This document shows positions 24,418-33,500 of a stretch of 64,000 nt of DNA, piece after piece. The position numbers and the translations under genes are program-made. Source of the stretch: Chloroflexota bacterium (GTDB lineage Bacteria; Chloroflexota; Anaerolineae; Anaerolineales; Villigracilaceae). Below the pieces are notes generated by a model. The model was not told the DNA's origin. It saw only the letters and a program-made list of their open reading frames with translations, and searched no databases. The stretch covers positions 1 through 64,000 of the forward strand of contig JAKOVF010000189.1 in the NCBI GenBank assembly GCA_029782225.1, given 5' to 3'. Within the stretch, counting starts at the first letter, position 1. Every line of letters starts with the position of its first letter.

Positions 24418-25341
24418 ATGTACATAATTGGCGAGAACATTCACATCATCTCTGAAAAGGTCAAGGAAGCACTTGCCGCGAGGGATCGCGAGTTCTTCAT
24501 GGACCTGGCTGTGAGGCAGGTGGAGGCGGGGGCCAAAGCAGTGGATATCAATCTCGGCCCGCGCAAGAAGGATTGGGCGGAGGTCTTCCCGTGGATCGTG
24601 GAAACGGTGGAGACGGTCGTGGATGTGCCGCTCTCAATTGACACGACCAACGTGGATGGCATGGAAGCTGCCCTCAAGACCATCAAGAAGGCACAGCCGA
24701 TTCTCAACTCGACTTCAGCCGAACCGGAACGCCTGGAGAAAGTCCCTGCACTGGCAAAAAAGTATAACGCCAAGGTCATCGCGTTGACGATGAAGAGCGA
24801 GGGTATTCCCGTCGAAGCAGACGCGCGCGTGAACATCGCGGTCGAAGCGCTGATTCCCCGCATGATGGAAATTGATTTCCCCATGCAGGACCTTATCATT
24901 GACCCGCTGGTGCTGACTGTCAGCGGCTGCCAGCAATACTGTCCGCATCTAATCGAAGCTGTGCGGACCCTGCAGTATGCCTGGGATCCTGCGCCAAATA
25001 TCTCGGTCGGTTTGAGCAATGTCTCGAATGCAGTGCCGAACGAGGGACGCCCGCTGATCAACCGCGTCTATCTCGCCATGCTGATGGGCGTGGGCCTGCA
25101 AATGATGATTGCCAATCCGTTCGACGACAAGCAGAACGATGTCATCCGCTGGATAGAGACAAAAGACACCAGCAATGCACTGGCGCGTGCCTACAATAAG
25201 ATTGCAGAGCGGACTTGCGATGGACAGGAACCGCAAATCGAAGACTTCGACCTCTCTGACCCGGAACAGGCCGCGATCTGGAAGACAACCCAGATCCTGC
25301 TGAACAAAGTGATCTACGCCGATTCGTATTTGATGAACTAG
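24418..25341 (+). CDS. acsE: 5-methyltetrahydrofolate:corrinoid/iron-sulfur protein methyltransferase
   Basis: AcsE moves the methyl group from methyl-THF to the Co(I) corrinoid of AcsCD. The 307-residue TIM-barrel protein shows the pterin-binding motifs: IGENIHIIS at the N-terminus, GAKAVDINLGPRKKD, PLSIDTTNVDGMEAAL, QPILNSTSAEPERL, DLIIDPLVLTV, and VGLSNVSNAVPNEGRPLINR. It is about 45 residues longer than Moorella MeTr, mostly at the C-terminus. The ATG with AAGGAGGAAGC is preferred over an upstream start that would read through the hairpin. Confidence 0.95.
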   Translation: MYIIGENIHIISEKVKEALAARDREFFMDLAVRQVEAGAKAVDINLGPRKKDWAEVFPWIVETVETVVDVPLSIDTTNVDGMEAALKTIKKAQPILNSTSAEPERLEKVPALAKKYNAKVIALTMKSEGIPVEADARVNIAVEALIPRMMEIDFPMQDLIIDPLVLTVSGCQQYCPHLIEAVRTLQYAWDPAPNISVGLSNVSNAVPNEGRPLINRVYLAMLMGVGLQMMIANPFDDKQNDVIRWIETKDTSNALARAYNKIAERTCDGQEPQIEDFDLSDPEQAAIWKTTQILLNKVIYADSYLMN

Positions 25342-25342
25342 A

Positions 25343-25397
25343 CGGTGGACGATAGACCGTAGACCGTTTCATGGTCCACCGGCCACGGTCCATCGTC
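25343..25397. repeat. Nested inverted repeats between acsE and metVF
   Basis: GACGATAGACCGT (25348-25360) pairs with ACGGTCCATCGTC (25385-25397) with one wobble. CGGTGGAC (25343-25350) pairs with GTCCACCG (25375-25382). The two pairings are mutually exclusive. The structure starts right after the acsE stop and ends 6 bases before the ribosome site of the next gene. Confidence 0.55.
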
Positions 25398-25416
25398 TCT
25401 CCGAAGGAGATTGCCC

Positions 25417-26892
25417 ATGCCTGGATTTACCCCTGGTCGACGCTGGCAGCCACGCTACTACCCGTTCAAGAAAGAACCGCTTGGACGATGGATGATGGCC
25501 AATGTTGAATACGCTATCAAAGGTCCAATGTTCGGCTGCCGCATGTGTGGAAACTGTATGCTGCAGGAAACCGCGTTCATTTGTCCGATGGAATGTCCGA
25601 AAGGCGAACGCAACGGCCCCTGCGGCGGCTCAACGGCGGAACATTGTTACGTCGATGAAACCCGCCCATGCATCTGGTACAAGATCTACGAACGATCATT
25701 TGCCATGGGTCGGGAGGAACATTTGCTGGAAGTGCTGCCTCCCCTGGACTACGATAAGGTCGGCACAGAAACATGGGGTGACGTTATCGGCCAGGTCAGG
25801 AAAATGGGTGTGGGCAAGGTCGCCGGCAGCCTGCTATTCAAACCCGCAAAAGAACGCTACGAGGTATGGGATGAAATCTTCCGCACCGTACGCGAGCCCG
25901 ATTGGTGGAAAGGTGATGACACCTTCCACGAGCCAAAACTACATGAACCCGCGTCGCAGCTTGAGAAGCGGCTGCGGGATGGCGAGTTTGTTGTCACTGC
26001 AGAGGTAGCCCCGCCCATCTCATGCAAAATCGATAAGATGTGCAAGAACGTCGAACTGGTGAAACCGTACGTCACTGCCATTAACTTCACCGACAGCCCC
26101 TCTGCGACGCCTCGCACCGCATCCTGGGCCTGTTCAGCCATCGCAGTCCAGCAGGGGGCGGAACCTGTGATGCAGATCGCCGCGCGCGACCGTACCCGCG
26201 TCGGACTTCAATCCGAGGTCATGGGCGCATTCGACCTGGGCATCCGCAACATCCTGTGTATCTCCGGCGACAGCATGAAAATGGCCCCGGCCCCGCGCGG
26301 CCGCATGGAAGTGCTCGACCTTGATTCTATCCAAATGCTCTGGATCCTGCGAAAGATGCACGATGAGGGCCGCTATCTGGATGGCCGCGAGATCAAAACT
26401 CCTCCGCAAATCTTCCTCGGCGCGGCAGCCTCTCCCTTTGCATCCGAGCCCAAATATCAGGCGTTGCGTGAGCACAAGAAGCTCAATGCCGGCGCACAAT
26501 TCTTCCAGACCAACCTGGTCTTCGACGCCGAGAAACTGGACATCTGGCTGAGCGAACTTGACAAGCGCGGCATTCTTGACAAAGTCTATATCCTGATCGG
26601 CATCACGCCCCTTAAGACCGTCAAGATGGCAAAGTACATGAACAACGAAGTGCCCGGTGTATTCATCCCTGATGCACTCATCAAGCGCATGGAAGATGCG
26701 GATGCAAAGGGCAACGCACAGGAGGAAGGCGTTCAGATCGCACTCGAGCTGATGGATAAGATCAAGACAAAACACGGCGTGAACGGTTTCCACATCATGG
26801 CTGTTGGCTGGGAAGAGATCGTGCCCCGCATTGTCACCGAAGCAGATATCCTTCCCAGGGGATTCGTCAAAACTGAGAAAGTGCCTGCATAA
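25417..26892 (+). CDS. MetV-MetF fusion: methylenetetrahydrofolate reductase, copy 1
   Basis: This 491-residue protein joins two parts that acetogens usually encode as separate genes. Residues 1 to about 170 are MetV-like (MTHFR C-terminal family) with a Cys-rich site: GCRMCGNC, then ICPMECPKG and GPCGG. Residues from about 185 are a MetF TIM barrel (GEFVVTAEVAPP, INFTDSPSATPR, LQSEVMGAFDLGIRNILCISGD, GAAASPFA, FFQTNLVF). Together they would reduce methylene-THF to methyl-THF for AcsE, with FAD on the MetF part and an Fe-S or metal centre on the MetV part passing electrons. The ATG at 25417 is chosen over a TTG two codons earlier because GAAGGAGA is then correctly spaced. A close paralogue lies at 27966. 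Confidence 0.9.
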   Translation: MPGFTPGRRWQPRYYPFKKEPLGRWMMANVEYAIKGPMFGCRMCGNCMLQETAFICPMECPKGERNGPCGGSTAEHCYVDETRPCIWYKIYERSFAMGREEHLLEVLPPLDYDKVGTETWGDVIGQVRKMGVGKVAGSLLFKPAKERYEVWDEIFRTVREPDWWKGDDTFHEPKLHEPASQLEKRLRDGEFVVTAEVAPPISCKIDKMCKNVELVKPYVTAINFTDSPSATPRTASWACSAIAVQQGAEPVMQIAARDRTRVGLQSEVMGAFDLGIRNILCISGDSMKMAPAPRGRMEVLDLDSIQMLWILRKMHDEGRYLDGREIKTPPQIFLGAAASPFASEPKYQALREHKKLNAGAQFFQTNLVFDAEKLDIWLSELDKRGILDKVYILIGITPLKTVKMAKYMNNEVPGVFIPDALIKRMEDADAKGNAQEEGVQIALELMDKIKTKHGVNGFHIMAVGWEEIVPRIVTEADILPRGFVKTEKVPA

Positions 26893-26901
26893 GTAACATC
26901 C

Positions 26902-26932
26902 GGTGACGGCCACTCCTGGAGCGACCGTCGCC
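26902..26932. repeat. Hairpin after metVF copy 1
   Basis: GGTGACGG (26902-26909) and CCGTCGCC (26925-26932) pair with one wobble. A second stem (CTTTCC...AAAGGAAG) follows immediately at about 26933-26953. There is no T run, so termination is doubtful. Confidence 0.35.
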
Positions 26933-27008
26933 TCTTTCCTTCGCCAAAGGAAGCTGCACAACCTGATACTTCGACATCGATACTTGACACCTACCATGGG
27001 AGGAAGCC

Positions 27009-27575
27009 ATGCTTCCTGAACAGATCAAAAACTTTCGCGAGATGGTCACCCTTAAAGATGGCGCCTACGTCCTGCTACGCGCTCTTACGTGTGATGACAA
27101 AGCGCGCCTGACGGACTTCTACAATTCCGTCAGCGCAGACGACCTGCAGTATTTTCGTCACAACGTGAAGGATGAGCATCTCATCAACGAGTGGTGTGAG
27201 CATCTCGATTACTCGGATGTCCTGCCGGTCATTGCCCTCGCGAAGGATCGCATTGTGGGAAGCGCCACTCTGCACTTTTACAACGGTCCCAAACGGCATG
27301 TGGGCGAAGTGCGGCTGTTCCTGGCGAAGGATTATCGCAAGCGCGGCCTCGGCATGAAGATGATCCGGGCCCTGGTCGACCTGGCCCGCAAACAAGGCCT
27401 GAGTATCCTGCTCGCCGAAGTGATCGCCGAGAAGACCAAAGTGGTCAAGGCTTTCGAGCAACTGGGCTTCCATTCCGATTGCGTTCTCGACAATTACTTC
27501 ATGTTCCCGGATGGCGATTGCTCCGATGTTGTCATCATGACCCTCTCCCTGAGGCCGAAGCTTGATGAGTTCTAA
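27009..27575 (+). CDS. GNAT-family N-acetyltransferase
   Basis: This 188-residue single-domain GNAT protein has the acetyl-CoA binding motif A in FLAKDYRKRGLGMKMIRALV (pattern R-x-x-G-x-G) and a motif B region in VVKAFEQLGFHSDCVLDNYF. The substrate cannot be inferred. Lysine acetylation of metabolic enzymes is a possibility in an operon that makes acetyl-CoA, but this is only a guess. GGGAGGAAGCC precedes the ATG. The next gene overlaps its end by 11 bases, so both are probably translated together. Confidence 0.87.
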   Translation: MLPEQIKNFREMVTLKDGAYVLLRALTCDDKARLTDFYNSVSADDLQYFRHNVKDEHLINEWCEHLDYSDVLPVIALAKDRIVGSATLHFYNGPKRHVGEVRLFLAKDYRKRGLGMKMIRALVDLARKQGLSILLAEVIAEKTKVVKAFEQLGFHSDCVLDNYFMFPDGDCSDVVIMTLSLRPKLDEF

Positions 27576-27852
27576 ATCGCTTCGGCGCATCATCAGAGAC
27601 GCCACCAGCCAGGATATCTCGCGCTGCCTCGGATGTTCAGATTGCGACACGGCCCATCCGGATCAGGATATCCCCCTCGGCAGCCTCATCCAACTGGCGG
27701 CGATGGACGATGAAGAAGCGCTGCAATCACGGACCCTCTGGTCTGATTCCGTTTTAGTTGCCGCGCGCGGCTCCTGTCAGCGGGGACTTGACCTGCATAA
27801 GATTATGCTCTCGCTTCGAGAAGAAGCCAGGCAACGAGGGCTCCACGACTGA
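27565..27852 (+). CDS. Vestigial HdrC-like ferredoxin protein
   Basis: This 95-residue protein aligns without gaps to the ferredoxin core of heterodisulfide reductase subunit C, but most cluster ligands are gone. The first site is CLGCSDCDTAHP, where canonical HdrC has CxxCxxCxxxCP, so the fourth Cys is His. At the second site, LWSDSVLVAARGSCQRGLD matches the LWxCxxCxxCxxxCPRGVD pattern with three of four Cys replaced and the last kept. The surrounding helices (IPLGSLIQLAAMDDEEALQS, DLHKIMLSLREEARQRG) stay HdrC-like. It follows a MetV-MetF fusion; in Moorella, MetVF associates with HdrABC. It may be a structural electron-transfer adaptor with one altered cluster or a cluster-free scaffold. 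Confidence 0.75.
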   Translation: MSSKSLRRIIRDATSQDISRCLGCSDCDTAHPDQDIPLGSLIQLAAMDDEEALQSRTLWSDSVLVAARGSCQRGLDLHKIMLSLREEARQRGLHD

Positions 27853-27857
27853 AAACA

Positions 27858-27886
27858 TTTGCCCAGCAGTTGAACTGCTGGGCAAA
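27858..27886 (+). terminator. Perfect 14-bp palindrome ending the acs operon
   Basis: TTTGCCCAGCAGTT and its exact reverse complement are separated by one base. It starts 5 bases after the last stop of the operon, and AAAATATTT follows. The stem is strong but the T run is poor, so efficiency as an intrinsic terminator is uncertain; it is the most likely operon end seen here. Confidence 0.5.
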
Positions 27887-27913
27887 ATATTTACACTACC
27901 CAGGAAAAACGGC

Positions 27914-27942
27914 TTCGGGTAAAATTATATATAATGTATAAT
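27914..27942 (+). promoter_or_regulatory. AT-rich promoter for the second metVF
   Basis: Two TATAAT hexamers lie at 27930-27935 and 27937-27942 within an AT-rich stretch. For the second, TTCGGG at 27914-27919 is 17 bases upstream but matches the -35 consensus poorly. The start would fall near 27949, leaving a very short leader before the GAGGTG ribosome site. This suggests that copy 2 is transcribed independently of the acs operon. Confidence 0.45.
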
Positions 27943-27965
27943 TTTTAGAGACTGTAGAGGTGTAA

Positions 27966-29471
27966 ATGCCTGGATTTACCCCCGGCCGCCGTTGGCAACC
28001 TGCGTATGCCCCCTTCAAGCGCGAATCCTTCAATCGCCGTGTTCTTGCGGCACTGGAACGCGCAGTCAAGGGGCCTTTGTTTGGATGCCGCATGTGCGGC
28101 AACTGCCTCCTCCAAGAAACAGCGCTGATCTGCCCCATGGAATGTCCAAAAGGACTGCGAAATGGTCCGTGTGGAGGCTCGACCAGTGAATATTGCTACG
28201 TTGATCCGACGCGTCCCTGCGTGTGGCATAAAATCTATGAGCGCTCTTTCAAATACGGCCGCGAGGCGCTGTTGCTCGAAGTGCTCCCGCCTTTGGATTG
28301 GGACAAGGTTGGTTCTGACGCCTGGGGAGATATTTTTGTCAATATCAAAAACATTGGGATGAGAAAAGTTTTCACAGGCTTAAGTTCCAAAGATGCTCAC
28401 AAGCGAGCGCAAACCTGGGATTCCATGTTCCGTCCCGTGCGGCAGCCTGAATGGTGGCAGGGCGATGACAAATACCATGCGCCAGGATATACGCAGCCGG
28501 CCTCAGAACTGGAACGACGTTTGAACAACGGCGAATTCGTTGTGACCGCAGAAGTTACGCCGCCACTTGGAATCAAAACTGATAAACTGGCGAAAAGCAT
28601 CGAGATGCTCAAGCCTTATGTCACCGCGATGAATTTCACGGACAATGCCTCGGCAGTTCCCAAGATGTCCTCGATAGCATGCTCAAAAACTGCGCTTGAA
28701 AACGGAGCAGAACCGGTCTTTCAAATCTCCGCCCGCGAGCGGACCCGCGTCGGTCTGCAATCGGATGTGATCGGCGCCAGCGCGATGGGCGTGCGCAATA
28801 TCTTTTGCGTTTCCGGCGACAGTATGAAGCTCTCGCCGCCGCCGCGCGGCCGCATGGACATTGTGGACCTGGATGCCGTTCAGATGCTCTGGATCCTGCG
28901 CCGCATGCGCGACGAAGCCCGGTACATGGATGGACGCGAGATCAAGAATCCGCCGCAATATTTCATGGGCGCGGCGGCATCACCTTTTGCCTCCGAACCG
29001 AAATATACAGCGCTCCGAGATGAAAAGAAGGTCAACGCCGGCGCACAGTTTTTCCAGACCAATCTTGTATTCAACGTAGACCGAATGGAAGAATGGCTGA
29101 ATGAAATTGCCAGGCGGAACATCTTGAACAAGGTCTATATTCTGGCTGGCATCTCACCGCTCCGAAGCATGAAGATGGCTCATTTTCTCAATGAGGATGT
29201 TCCCGGAGTCTATATCCCTGAAGCCGTTATGAAGCGCATGGAAGCCGCGGAGCAGATGGGCAATGCCGAAGAGGAAGGGTTTCAGATCGCCCTTGAAACC
29301 ATGGAAAAGATCAGGGCCATGAATGTGGTCAATGGTTTTCACATCATGACCATGCGATGGGAGGAGATCATCCCGAGACTCGTGCTGGAGGGAGGTTTGA
29401 TGCACGCAGATGATGGCGAAGCAAAGAACGAGAAAACAAAGCCTGAGCGATCAGCGCTTCAAGTTCCTTAG
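27966..29471 (+). CDS. MetV-MetF fusion: methylenetetrahydrofolate reductase, copy 2
   Basis: This 501-residue paralogue of the protein at 25417 has the same order: a MetV-like N-terminal part with all its Cys kept (GCRMCGNC, ICPMECPKG, GPCGGS) and a MetF barrel from about residue 185. Both copies start MPGFTPGRRWQP and share long identical stretches around NIFCVSGDSMK / NILCISGDSMK and GAAASPFASEPKY. Differences cluster in the linker (about residues 110-150) and the C-terminal tail, which is longer, charged and unlike copy 1. It has its own promoter-like sequence. Two copies may work under different electron-donor conditions or with different partners; the sequence does not say which. The 3' end overlaps the convergent rluE gene by 21 bases. 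Confidence 0.9.
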   Translation: MPGFTPGRRWQPAYAPFKRESFNRRVLAALERAVKGPLFGCRMCGNCLLQETALICPMECPKGLRNGPCGGSTSEYCYVDPTRPCVWHKIYERSFKYGREALLLEVLPPLDWDKVGSDAWGDIFVNIKNIGMRKVFTGLSSKDAHKRAQTWDSMFRPVRQPEWWQGDDKYHAPGYTQPASELERRLNNGEFVVTAEVTPPLGIKTDKLAKSIEMLKPYVTAMNFTDNASAVPKMSSIACSKTALENGAEPVFQISARERTRVGLQSDVIGASAMGVRNIFCVSGDSMKLSPPPRGRMDIVDLDAVQMLWILRRMRDEARYMDGREIKNPPQYFMGAAASPFASEPKYTALRDEKKVNAGAQFFQTNLVFNVDRMEEWLNEIARRNILNKVYILAGISPLRSMKMAHFLNEDVPGVYIPEAVMKRMEAAEQMGNAEEEGFQIALETMEKIRAMNVVNGFHIMTMRWEEIIPRLVLEGGLMHADDGEAKNEKTKPERSALQVP

Positions 29472-30008
29472 CTCATCGGGTGTGAGATCACGCCACTTCC
29501 CCACTGGTAAATTGCCCAATTGGACTGCCCCTATTCCCGTGCGGAAAAGCCGCAACGTGAACAATCCAACGGCTGCGGTCATATGACGGACCTGGCGTTT
29601 CTTGCCCTCGAGCAATTTGATCTCGAGCCACGCGGTGGGTCCGTGGGGGGTGACAGGCCGGGGACGCGGAGGCAGGCCGGGGTCCGGGATGAGGCGGACA
29701 TGCGCGGGACGCGTCCGATACCCTTTGAGTTGAATTCCTTTTTCGAGCCGACTCAAAGCCTCCTGAGCTGGTATTCCCTCGACCAAAACAAGATATGTTT
29801 TCTCAAGATGATGTTCGGGGTCAGTCAACCGCCCGATCAGAGCTCCATCATCTGTGAGCAGAAGTAAACCCTCACTGTCGCGATCCAAACGCCCGGCCGC
29901 GTAGACATCGGGCACCTCGATGAATTCGCTGAGTGTTGGGTGACCAGTGCCTTCATCAGTAAATTGCGACAGGACACCGTAAGGCTTGTTGAAGAGGATG
30001 TAACGCAT
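29451..30008 (-). CDS. rluE: 23S rRNA pseudouridine synthase, RluE/RsuA family
   Basis: The 185-residue product is a short RsuA-family pseudouridine synthase without the N-terminal S4 domain, like RluE, which modifies U2457 of 23S rRNA in Escherichia coli. The catalytic Asp is in GRLDRDSEGLLLLTDDG. Other family motifs are ILFNKPYGVLSQF at the start, EKTYLVLVEG, and EGKKRQVRHMTAAVG near the end. It is divergent from the next gene to the right and overlaps metVF copy 2 tail to tail. Confidence 0.92.
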   Translation of the reverse strand: MRYILFNKPYGVLSQFTDEGTGHPTLSEFIEVPDVYAAGRLDRDSEGLLLLTDDGALIGRLTDPEHHLEKTYLVLVEGIPAQEALSRLEKGIQLKGYRTRPAHVRLIPDPGLPPRPRPVTPHGPTAWLEIKLLEGKKRQVRHMTAAVGLFTLRLFRTGIGAVQLGNLPVGKWRDLTPDELRNLKR

Positions 30009-30062
30009 AGGACTTCCGGTTTATAATCTGATCCAGATCCCTAATCCTTCCAGGAGGAGAAT

Positions 30063-30506
30063 ATGGCCAGTCAGAAGTTTCCAAAGAGGGTTGTTAACAA
30101 CGGAGTGGATCGACGCAACAACCGAGAGCACAGGATTAAGAGCGACCAGGGTACCGCGGAGCAGGAGGTCTTCATCCTTTTTGACACAGATGTGAACTAC
30201 GTGGTGGAGAAGCTAAACCTTGCCGACCTGCCTGCCACGGTCGATGAGGATGGTAAATCCGTCACCTGGTTTGTCAATTTCCAAATCAAGGATGCGCCAG
30301 GTCCTCAGGGGAAACCTGTCAACGGAGTCGCGTATAGTATGCTGTTTCCACCATCCCCAAAGAACCTGCGGCTGGTGATTTTCGATGGCACGAAGGCCAT
30401 GTACTTCAAAGAATCAATTACAGATCGCTCTCACGATAACCGACAGTGGAAGGAAATCAGACTGAGCATCGGCGATCCCGGCGGCGGCTGGGGTGGAGGC
30501 GTCTAA
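30063..30506 (+). CDS. Unrecognised 147-residue soluble protein
   Basis: I do not recognise this protein. It has a strong ribosome site (AGGAGGAGAAT) and no signal peptide or membrane helix. A basic N-terminus (residues 1-27) leads into alternating strands (EVFILFDTDVNYVVEKL, VTWFVNFQIKD, LRLVIFDGTKAMYFK) that suggest a small beta-rich domain. It ends in a glycine-rich GDPGGGWGGGV tail. It is convergent with the cyclase-like gene, 4 bases from its stop, and divergent from rluE, so context gives no functional hint. Confidence 0.75.
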   Translation: MASQKFPKRVVNNGVDRRNNREHRIKSDQGTAEQEVFILFDTDVNYVVEKLNLADLPATVDEDGKSVTWFVNFQIKDAPGPQGKPVNGVAYSMLFPPSPKNLRLVIFDGTKAMYFKESITDRSHDNRQWKEIRLSIGDPGGGWGGGV

Positions 30507-30510
30507 AGGT

Positions 30511-33500
30511 TCATCGTTTTTCCCAGATGGCAATAATCTCCCTGCTGGAGGGAATGTTCTCAAGGAATGATTGGCGCGCCGCTGGCTCAGAGATGCTGGC
30601 AGCGCGGGCGTTTAACAACTCGTAGGCAGACGTGATCGATTGCGTTGCACGTTCATCCCGCGCAGCAGCCAAGACCAGATAGCAGTTCAGGTAGATGCGA
30701 GCGGGATCATCCGTTCCATCCAGGGTCTTTCCAGATGCGAGGTGAGCAAGGATCTTCTCGACACTTTCCATAGCAAGAGGCAGTTTGTCAAGGCCAAGAT
30801 GCGTGCGCGCAAGGCCGGCGCGCGCTTCCATTTCAAGCACAGGCTGTTCCAATTCCATCCATATATCTACAGCGGCCCGATAAGAACTGTTCGCATCTTC
30901 CATCATCCCTGCTGCGAAGAAACTGTGACCAAGATAAGTGGAAGCCCAGGCCTCCAGGCTGCGGTCCCCGGAAACACGAGCGAGATCGAGAGCATCTGTG
31001 GCAAAGGCGATGGCCGCGCTGCGGTCACCAAGCGCGCCAACATGCCCACTCAAGTTGATCAGGGCCATTGTTTCCGAATAACGATCTCCTATCTCGCGAG
31101 CAATCGCCAGTTGTCGCTCGCAGTAAGAACGCGCTCTTTGGTATTCGCCGAGCAACCCTGACAGCCAGCCCAGATTGCCCAGCAGGAGCGCCTCGCCCTT
31201 GCGGGAACCAATCTGACGAGCAATCTGCATGGATTGCTGATAATAATCAAATGCGAGAGCAAATTTTCCCTGATTGACAGCAACGTTCCCCAGGTTATTC
31301 AACGTCATGGCCGCTCCACGCAGATTCCCTACGGAACGGAACAACTCAAGGCTTTCTTCATAATAGTGAATTGCAGAAGCAGAATCCTTCATTTCAAGCT
31401 GAATCAGCCCCAGTTGATTCAGGATTTCTGCCTCAGAAGAAATGTCCCGACGCGCTCGTGCAAGCTTCAAAGCATCCTCTGCGGCCACAATTGCTTCTGT
31501 ATATTGACTCAGACGTTGATGGCAAAGGCATTTACTAAAAAGAGCATCGGTCAGTTGTCTTTCTGCACCTTCTGACTTTGAGTGCAAAATCGCACTCTCT
31601 GCAAAGGCGAGGGCCTGAACATAGTTGCCATGCTTGTGCTCAAAAAATGCTTTTCGAAAGTCTACGTATCCCAGCAAATCATCGGCTCCGATTTGTCTCG
31701 CAACCAATTCGAGCTGCTGTAATTTTGCGGCGCGCTCATTACCCTTTCCAAGCTCGGCCAACATTTTTTCACATTCGCTATGAAGGTCAAAGGCCATGCG
31801 TAGATCCTCTTCAAGGACAAAGGAAAGCGCGCGTGAATAGTAATCGAGGGCCTGCGCGTTCTGGTAGGCATCGCGCGCAGCCTCGCCGGCAGTACGCAGG
31901 TAATGGAGCGCTTTTTCGGGAAGCTGTGCCTGTTCGCTGTGATAGGCCAACTCTCCAAGGTGATTGCTGATCTCATTTATAAAGAGGGTTTCAAGCGTAT
32001 TGAGGGCCAGCGTGTGCAGTTCCTGTCTGCGGGCCCGCATCTGCATGGCATACGCGGCGTCGCGCAGAAGCCCGTGTGTGAACAGATAGCGGATCTGACT
32101 CAAGGGTGCCCAGATGGCAGCTTTCTCCGCCTCGGCGATTTCATCATAGAGTGCCCGATCATCCTCCAGCATTTGCGCCAGCACCCGCACTTCGAATTCG
32201 CGTCCAAGCACAGATGCGGTCTGGATGACGCCGCGGACCTCGCGGGCCAGTTGGTCGAGACGAGCCACGAGCACCGCACTGATATCCGCCGGCAGGACTG
32301 ACACGTCCAGTCGTTTGACCAACGCCCAGCCAGACGGACTCATTTCCAGTTGCTTTTCCTCCTGCAGGTAATAGATGATCTGCTCCGCAAAATATGGGTT
32401 GCCTTCTGATCGCTCCATGAGCAATTGAACGAGGTCCGGTGAGGGTGGGCCGCCGAGCAAGATTTCAGCCAGCCGCCCAATGGCCATCAGCGAGAGACCA
32501 CCTAATTCCAGCGCATCGCCAAAGAGGTCCTCGCTGAACGGAAGTGCTGGACCATGATGACGGGAAGTCGCGATCAGAGCCACTGGATAGCTGACAGCAC
32601 CGGCGGTCAAGGCACGCTTCAAGCGGGGCAGGAAGTTCTTTGAATCATCATCGAGAAATTGGGCGTCCTCCCAAAACAGGATGACCGGCTGACGCAGACT
32701 TTCTGCCTTCAGGAGGGCGATCAACGCCGCCAGCGTGTTCTCATAGCGGCCCTGTGCGTCGAGCTGTTCATAGAACGAGTCATCCCAGTGCAGGTCCAGC
32801 AGTGCGCCGAGCACGGTCCGTATCCGATCCAACTCCTCAGCAAGGGATTGATCCGAAGTGACGGAGATTAACTGATCAAGCTTTGCAGTAAACGCAGCCC
32901 TGCGCTGTTCATTATTCATGCGGGAAGTGATCCCGCAGTAATGGATCAACCAATAACGGAAGGGATTGAACGGCTGGCGAATGATCTGGTCTGCCTGACA
33001 AATGGCCCACAGCGCCGGCTTTGACTCAAAGACAGGCGACGACCGGTATTCATACACGAGCCGGCCTTTGCCGATGCCCGCGTCTCCCCAGACCATGAGA
33101 GAGCCCGCGAATTTTCCTTCCCACAAAGGCGAGACGAACTGATCCAGCCGCGCGATCTCCGTTTCGCGGCCGACCATCTCGCCCTGGTATTCAGGTTCGA
33201 CCTCCGTCTTGCGGCTGCGCAGCAGATACACCTTTTGGTCTGTCGCAAAGCCCTTGAACTTTTGCGCGCCTTTTGCCTCAAGATCAAAGTAGCTGACGAT
33301 GCGCCGGGCGACGCGGTCATCGATCCAGACCTCGCCCATCGGCGCGCCCATCATGAAACGCGCCGCAAGATTCACACCCCATCCGTAACAGGTATAGTCC
33401 TCGTATAACGAGCTTCCGAGATACCCCGCATGAGCAATGTAATACGTCACGCCTGCTGAGATCGGAATGGTGACGCTCGCCTGAAGGTCAAAGACAAAGT

